A stretch of DNA of 64,000 nt. It comes from Periconia sp. R9002. Lineage: Eukaryota > Ascomycota > Dothideomycetes > Pleosporales > Periconiaceae. Every line of letters starts with the position of its first letter. Position 1 is the first letter of the stretch. The stretch spans positions 62,001-126,000 of the forward strand of contig JAMAHW010000044.1 of the NCBI GenBank assembly GCA_023627715.1, given 5' to 3'. The translations under genes were made by a program, and so were the position numbers. Below the pieces are notes generated by a model that made no database searches, was not told where the DNA came from, and worked only from the letters and a program-made list of their open reading frames with translations. Of the stretch, positions 56,876 to 64,000 are shown piece by piece.

Positions 56876-59800
56876 ATGTCGGCCCCTGTCAATGTATTTC
56901 TATTCGGGGACCAGGCATACGATTTTGTGCCTAGTCTACGGGAGTTACTGAAAACGAATGATAATCCTATCCTGTCGGCGTTCCTTGAACAGGCCCATTA
57001 CGTTCTCAGAGCTCAAGCCATACAATCCTTGCCACCTAGCATCCACAAGGCTTGTCGAACAGCAAGCCTGGCGCAACTCTTGCGCAAGTATGTGGACGGT
57101 GTACTTCCGGCTAGTTTTACAACGCCGCTTTTCTGCATTGCCCAACTCGGGAGCTTCATGAGGTATGTTTCAATGCAGACGTCTTCATCTTCCGAAACTA
57201 ATGGAGTATCCCATAGAGATTATTCTGCCTGTCCCTATCCGACTTCCGGCTCGAATTTCAATCTAGGGGTGTGTGGAGGTGCACTTGCTGCTACTGCTAT
57301 TAGCTGCAGCAGATCTTTGTCCGAGCTGCTTCCCGTAGCCGTACAGACAGTTCTCATTGCATTTCGTCTGGGCATATGCATCACTGAGAGGCGTGACCAA
57401 CTGGAATCCGCAGAATCAGAAAAGTCCCGCCCGTGGTCAGTCACAATACCTTTGAACCGACAAGATGCAGCGACCGCGATCCAGATATTATCTACCTCGC
57501 TTGCACTCCCGCCTCCACGGCGACCTTGGATCACGACAACAAGCAAATCCAACACAACTGTTAGTGGCGCACCATGGGTGTTAGAAAAGCTGCTTCAGGT
57601 GCCTCAAGTCGCTGGGCTCCGGACGAAATCAATCCCTGTCTACATCCCTGTCCACAACCCTGACCTGTTCACGTTAGAAGATGTCGAACAAATACTGTCG
57701 CCACTCAGAGGATCTGCGTGTATGGATACTCCATTTGTAATTCCTTTCATCTCCAGCGCTTCTGGAAAATTGACAGCCGCTGAGAACTACGGTGCTCTCA
57801 TTGAGGTTGTTCTGCAGCAGATCCTCCTTGAAACTATTGCTTGGGATGCTGTCGAGGATTCAGTGCCAAAGCTCCTTGAAGCTCAGGGAAACGCCAGCAG
57901 CGTTCGCATTGTGCCTTTCAACACCAATGCCGCTCCTGCTCTACGCTCTGCCCTCGAGCCGCAATTTGATTCGGTGAAGATAGACAAGTCTGGCGCTTCT
58001 GAGAAGATTGAACAGTCTCACAGACCCGATGACCAGAAGAAGAAGATCGCGATTGTATCAATGTCCGGCCGCTTCCCCGAGTCTCCTAGCACAGAATCGT
58101 TTTGGGACCTTCTCTACAAAGGGCTCGACGTGGTCAAGGAAGTTCCATTGCGACGATGGAATGTCAATACGCATGTAGACCCTTCTGGAAAAACTCGTAA
58201 CAAAGGAGCTACGAAATGGGGCTGTTGGTTGGATTTCTATGACCAGTTCGATCCCAAGTTTTTCAGCATTTCTCCGAAAGAAGCGCCTCAAATGGACCCA
58301 GCTCAGCGGATGGCACTCATGTCCACATGGGAAGCAATGGAACGGGGAGGAATCGTACCGGATACCACGCCGTCAACTCAGCGGAATCGTGTTGGAGTAT
58401 TCCATGGAGTCACGAGCAACGACTGGATGGAAGTCAACACAGCCCAGAATGTCGACACCTACTTCATCACTGGCGGAAACAGAGGGTTCATCCCCGGTCG
58501 CATCAATTTCTGTTTCGAATTTTCTGGGCCTAGCTATGCCAATGACACAGCTTGCTCATCTAGTTTAGCTGCTATTCACCTTGCGTGCAATTCGCTATGG
58601 CGAGGCGATTGCGATACAGCTGTTGCCGGAGGCACGAACATGATCTTTATGCCCGACGGTCATACAGGCCTTGACAAAGGGTTTTTCCTTTCACGAACTG
58701 GAAACTGTAAGACGTTTGACGACCAGGCCGATGGGTATTGTCGTGCTGAAGGTGTTGGAACTCTCTTCCTGAAGAGACTCGAGGACGCCATCGCAGATGG
58801 CGACCCAATACTAGGCACCATACTGGCGACGCAGACGAATCATTCTTCAATGTCCGAATCTATCACTCGACCGCTCGCCCAGGCACAAATTGACAACATG
58901 CGTGCCGTCATGGATATGGCAAACGTTGATGCTAACTCCATATCTTACATTGAAATGCACGGTACAGGCACCCAGGTGGGGGACGCAGAAGAGATGAAGT
59001 CAGTCCTTACCTGCTTTGCTCCGAATGAGAAGACCCGCGGCAACAATCCGTTATTTATCGGCTCAGCAAAGGCTAATGTGGGTCACGGAGAAGGTGTCAG
59101 CGGTGTAACCAGTGTCATCAAGGTGCTGCTCATGATGCAACACAGCACCATTCCTCCACACTGCGGTATCAAACCTGGAAGTAGGATCAATCGAAATTTC
59201 CCTGACCTGAAGGCGAGGAATGTCAACATCGCCTTTGAGCCCACATCGTGGACAAGTAAAGACAGCACGAAGCCAAGAAGGGCTATGGTCAACAACTTCA
59301 GTGCGGCCGGAGGAAACTCGGCTGTGTTACTAGAAGAGGCTCCTATAATTGAGCAAGTCGTCGAACAAGTCGATCCCCGCAAGAGCCACGTTGTCACGGT
59401 TTCTGCACATACCGGAAAGTCAATGGTGGGCAACCTCGAGAACCTCCTTAGTCACTTGGAGCATGCGGACTGCTCATTACCTGACCTCTCGTACACTACG
59501 ACTGCTCGACGCTGGCATCATGCTCACAGGGTTGCGCTGACCGGGACCTCAATCTCCGAGATCCAGTCATCCATCCGTAAAGCTTTAGAGAACGGCAGTG
59601 GGGTAAATCGACCGAAGGGCAAACCCAATGTTGTCTTCGCCTTCACGGGCCAGGGTTCGCAGTTCCTTGGGATGGGCAAGGAGCTCTATTATTCTTGGCC
59701 GAGCTTCAGGGATGACCTTGAGCGCCTTGATAGACTGGCTCAAAAACACGGCTTCCAGAGTTTCACCCACATTTATGCTGCCGAGAACTCTGTGCAGAAG

Positions 59801-62800
59801 ATTGAAAACATGTCACCAGTCCAAGCCCAACTCGCAATTACCAGCCTGCAGATTGCATTGGGCAATTTGCTGATTTCATGGGGTGCTCAACCAAATGCAG
59901 TATTTGGACACAGCCTCGGCGAATACGCCGCATTGCATTTCGCTGGCGTGCTGTCAGCGTCTGACACAATCTATCTGGTGGGAATGAGAGCCCAGCTTCT
60001 CGAGAAGACTTGTCAGCCATTCACTCATGCTATGCTCGCAGTAAGATCTGGCGTTGCCGCACTCGAGCAGACACTCCGCGATCATTCCGGCGAGATCGCC
60101 TGTGTCAACGGGCCGAGTGACACAGTGATCAGTGGAAAGCTCGAGGATATGCTCGCTGCGCAGAAGAATCTTTCGGCTGCTGGCACCAAGTCTACTTTAT
60201 TGACACTTTCATATGCTTTCCATTCGGCACAAGTTGAACCATTCTTGCAGGACTTCAAGAGTGCCAGCCGTGGCGTGTCTTTCCAACCCCTGTCAATTCC
60301 CGTCCTGTCGCCCTTGACCGGAGAAGTGATGCAAGCCGAGCATCGTATTTCCCCCGATTACTTAGTGCAGCATTGCAGAAAGACCGTCAACTTCGTTGCG
60401 GCTTTGGAGAAGGCCCGGGAGCAAAATCTAATCCGGGAGAACACTATCGTGGTCGAGATTGGCCCCAAGCCAATTGTACGGGACATGGTCAAGGCCACTC
60501 TAGGCCACTCATTGATATTGCCCACGTTAGATGCCAAGGGAAATGCGTGGCCCAATCTCCAGGCAGTGTTATCCTCGATCTATACCGCCGGTTTGAATGT
60601 CAATTGGGTTGCTTATCACGCACCTTACAAATCGGCTCACAAGGTAATCCCTCTGCCAAGTTATGCATGGGATTTGAAAAGTTACGATATCCCATACGAA
60701 GGCGAGTGGATTCTGCATCGACACAAAATTCATTGTGATTGTGCAGATGGCGATAAACAGTGGGAAACTGCCAAATATGTGCCTGGGCAACATACCTTCG
60801 CAAAGAACATTGTCATTCCAGAGGAAGCAGCAGTCGCGGTCAATGGCAAGGTGAAGAGGCCTTCGAAGCTCGATCCAAATGTTGAAGCATACCCGTCAAT
60901 CAAATTGACCACGGCGGTACACAAAGTTCTTTCAGAAAAGACTGAGCCACTGGGTGCCACATTGGTATTTGAGACCGATCTTTCCCGCAAGGATATCAAC
61001 GGCATCTCCCGTGGCCATATAGTGGATTCCATTCCCCTAGTGACCCCGTCCCTGTACGCCGATATCGCAATGCAGATTGGCAAGTATGCGATGGACAGAA
61101 TTCGCGCTGGGCATCCTCAAGCAATTGATGGGATCATAGAGGTATCTAACATGGTTATCGACAAGGCTTTAGTTCCTCATGGCCTCGAACCCCAACTGTT
61201 GCGCACGACTTTGACTCTTACCTGGCCCCCCAAAGCAGCAGCAACCACCAGAAGCGGTCAAGTCAAGTTTGAAACATACTTCAGCGATGGAAAGCTCGAT
61301 ACAGTTCATGGGTCTTGCACGGTCCGATTCAGTACTGAGTCCACACTCAAATCTCTGCGCAAAAAGGTTCCCGAATACCGCGCAGCAATCCAGAGACTCA
61401 AATCAAAGGGCAGCGACTTGACCAGGTATAGTGGGAAGCGAGGATATAAGCTGATGAGTAGTTTGGCCTCATTCCACCCAGACTACAAGCTGTTGGATTC
61501 CGTCATCCTGGACGAGGATGTGAACGAATCTACATGCGTCGTACGCTCTGACGGGTGTAATGACCAAGGTACCTACGTGGCTCATCCGGCACATGTAGAT
61601 GCTTTGATGCAACTAGCCAGCTTCAGCTTGAACGCAAACGATGATACTAACCTGGACGAGCACGTCTTCACAAATCACGGTTGGAGTTCATTCCAGTTAT
61701 ATAAACAACTTCAAAAAGGTGTTTCGTATGATATCTACACCAAGATTACCCAGGCCAAAGATTACGGTTATGGAGATATCATTGTCTTGGATGGAGATGA
61801 GCCGGTTGCTTTCTTTGGAGAAGTGTCTGTAAGTTATTTTCCGCCACCGACATGTGTATTTGCTCCCTTCCACACACAGCACTAACAACATCACAGCTAC
61901 GTAAGGTTCCTCGTAAAGCTTTAAGAGCGGTCCTAGAGGCGGCGTCACAGCGCGCGGCCCGTCATGCCGGCAAAATCGACCCGAAAGTAGCGTCGAAGCC
62001 TCAAGCTATTGCCAAAACCGCTAAGCCTTCAAGTGATCCGTCTTCATCTGATTCAGAGGGTCCATCCTTCCACGACTCAGCCATTGGAACGCCAAAGGAA
62101 GAAAAAGCCGCTTTTGTAGAGGGAAATTCAGCTTTTGTCTTTGAGAAGGCTAGAAAGATCATTGCTGAGGAAAGCGGAATTGCCGAAGACGATCTAACTG
62201 ATGATACAACTTTTGCAGATGCAGGAGTCGATTCATTATGCTCTCTTGTCATTACTAGTCGTCTTCGTGAGGAGCTCGAGCTGGATTTGGACCCGGATTT
62301 CTCTCTCTTCGAATCCGTCACTACCGTTGGCGACCTTCGCACAATGTTCAATGGCGACGAGAAAAATGCTGTCGATACATCCGAAGCCAAACCTTCGGCA
62401 CCCGCTGTAGTAGAGATCAGTGAAAAACCGCTCGAGCTCGTGCCATTCTGCCGACCGACAAAATCGGTGATCCTGCAGGGCACGCCAAAGCATGCTCGTA
62501 GAACGCTGTTCCTGCTCCCAGATGGAAGTGGATCTGCAACTTCCTACACCGGCATTCCCAGAGTATCCTCGGACATTGCCCTCGTTGGTCTAATCTGCCC
62601 ATACAGTCGAGATGCTGAGAACATGAACTGCACCTATGACTCTATGATGGAGAGCTTCGTAAACGAGATTCGGCGTCGTCAGCCACATGGGCCGTATCAT
62701 GTTGGCGGCTGGTCTTCTGGAGGAGCATTTGCGTTCATGGTAGCTGAGCTCCTGATCAACAAGGGAGAGGAGGTTCACTCCATTGTTGTAATCGATGCTC

Positions 62801-63287
62801 CAGTTCCACAGCCTATGGAGAAATTACCTCTTGAATTCTACGAGTATTGCAATTCTCTGGGTCTTTTCCCTCAACAACCCGGAGAGTCAGCAGAGCCCAA
62901 TGCACCGGACTACTTGATACCTCACTTCATCGCCGTTGTTGATGTGACCATGGGGTACAGGTCATCACCTCTGAAGACCCACCGTATGCCTAAGCTCGGC
63001 TTGATATGGGCTTCTGACACAGTCTTAGAGGAATCAAAAGCCCCGAAGATGAAGGGTATGCACTTTATGGTCAACAAACGTAGGGACTTTGGGCCTGATG
63101 GCTGGGACAAAGTGCTACCTGGTGGAGAGTATGATATCATTGTCGCCGAAGGTGCTAATCATTTCACTTTGATGGTAAGTAAATAGCAACGACTGCTAAA
63201 GCTCCTTTGCTAACATTCACACAGCGTCCACCTTACGTAGATCTCGTTCGAGAAATCATCAATCGCACTGTTGGAGAGCAAGACTGA
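56876..63287 (+). CDS. Non-reducing polyketide synthase, SAT-KS-AT-PT-ACP-TE
   Basis: Three exons, 56876-61828, 61897-63174 and 63225-63287, encode 2097 residues. Domains in order: SAT with GVCGG (Cys133), about 1-350. KS, about 388-815, with DTACSSS (Cys560), His695 in EMHGTGTQ and His737 in [11 protein letters not shown], about 915-1230, with FTGQGSQ and GHSLGEY (Ser1013). PT, about 1290-1600, with His1381 in [12 protein letters not shown] and Asp1575 in PAHVDALMQ. One ACP with GVDSLCS (Ser1764). TE with GGWSSGG (Ser1924) and GANHF (His2073). All catalytic residues are present and there is no methyltransferase or reductase domain. The KS text ([21 protein letters not shown]) resembles orsellinic-acid-type synthases, so a small monocyclic aromatic acid is the likely product. 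The exact chain length is not certain. Confidence 0.93.
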
Positions 63288-64000
63288 GGAAGGCAGCTCA
63301 TGTGATAGGATTTCTCGGAGAACCGTTCGAACAAATTTTTTCATCTTCTGTTCTTGGTTCTAGTTAGCAAATTGAGTCTTTAAACTCTTTCCTTAGTGAT
63401 CTGTCTAAGTAAATATCAACTCACAGTGATCGCAAAACACACAATTGAGCCTTGTGAGATGTCAAAACAGTGTTACCAGCACCAAGGTTCGTACATATTC
63501 TTGGATAGCGGCGTGATCACATGGGTATCGTAGTTGAATATATGCACAGTCAATGCATACTCTATCTCCATAAGTTGAATATAGGACGAGAAGGCCTATT
63601 CTGATTTTCTTTGTACATGAATTGCTAATCATCTCACATTAAAGCTACTTAAGATTATCAGTAACGTTTTATTTGCGAAGCTATAAACGATGAGGAAGAT
63701 ATCTTTTATTTCAACATGAACGCAAGTAAATACTTCTGTAATGATAATTCACGGCAGATAATCTATGGCAACATCGAAATGAAGAGTGAGCGAGCAGGAA
63801 GATCCACATAGTTTTATTCCATAGTCTAGTAGAGCTTGGTATGCAAAGATCTTATCTCCCTCTATGTTTTTGCCACCATCAATCAACGGAAAAGAAAATA
63901 GCCATGAGCTCCGGCAACGGACTCAGTAACCACGTTCAAAGGCAAGCTCAGACTCCAAGATTGAAGCCCAGACTAGGCTAATTAACGGACCGATCGTGGT
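63288..64000. other. 3' flank of the PKS gene, no gene recognised
   Basis: About 710 bp of AT-rich sequence without a supported open frame. Further cluster genes, including any regulator, may lie beyond the window edge. Confidence 0.5.

Overview
The window reads as nuclear chromosomal DNA of a filamentous ascomycete. Its genes are single transcripts on both strands, interrupted by short GT...AG introns (about 47-147 bp, several with CTAAC-like branch sites). The families are typical of Pezizomycotina: PTH11-like membrane proteins, fungal P450s, a non-reducing polyketide synthase (NR-PKS), GH11, GH5 and GH32 enzymes, and small secreted cysteine-rich peptides. An Aspergillus/Penicillium-like (Eurotiales) source is my inference from protein resemblance, not from a search. 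There are no operons, rRNA genes or CRISPR arrays, and I recognised no tRNA gene. Exon coordinates below were worked out by hand from splice sites and reading phase.

Region 1 (about 1-20.4 kb) is rich in oxidative and tailoring enzymes: a SnoaL-like protein, a metallo-beta-lactamase-fold hydrolase, a 3-beta-HSD-type reductase, two P450s, a PTH11-like membrane protein, a phytanoyl-CoA-dioxygenase-like oxygenase and an amino acid permease. I see no scaffold-making enzyme among them. They may be the edge of, or remains of, a biosynthetic or catabolic locus. A 137-bp dispersed repeat occurs twice (2.9 and 14.2 kb), the second copy next to a decayed, possibly LINE-derived stretch. A 62-residue secreted six-cysteine peptide is hidden in two exons at 15.6 kb.

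Region 2 (about 21-43 kb) is mainly carbohydrate-related and gene-poor: a VPS62-domain protein, a membrane-anchored GH5, a family-2 glycosyltransferase, a GH11 xylanase with a long repetitive Gly/Gln and Thr/Gly/Gln/Pro linker, an HD-domain hydrolase, a second spliced six-cysteine secreted peptide, a multi-pass membrane protein, an EF-hand gene fragment, an SDR, and a GH32 gene broken by an in-frame stop, loss of the catalytic Glu and a truncated end. A DHA1-type MFS transporter and a Ser/Thr-rich single-pass membrane protein follow.

Region 3 (47.2-63.3 kb) is a compact polyketide cluster: an MRP-type ABC exporter, a nor-1-like SDR, an aspartate aminotransferase homologue, an FAD monooxygenase of the salicylate-hydroxylase type and a 2097-residue NR-PKS (SAT-KS-AT-PT-ACP-TE) resembling orsellinic-acid-type synthases. 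The PKS and monooxygenase are divergent, as are the ABC exporter and SDR. Both shared promoters carry GTCGG/CCGAC inverted half-sites. A plausible reading is PKS release of an aromatic acid, (decarboxylative) hydroxylation by the monooxygenase, redox change by the SDR, possible nitrogen introduction linked to the aminotransferase, and export by the ABC pump. No pathway regulator is visible, and the cluster may continue past the right edge.
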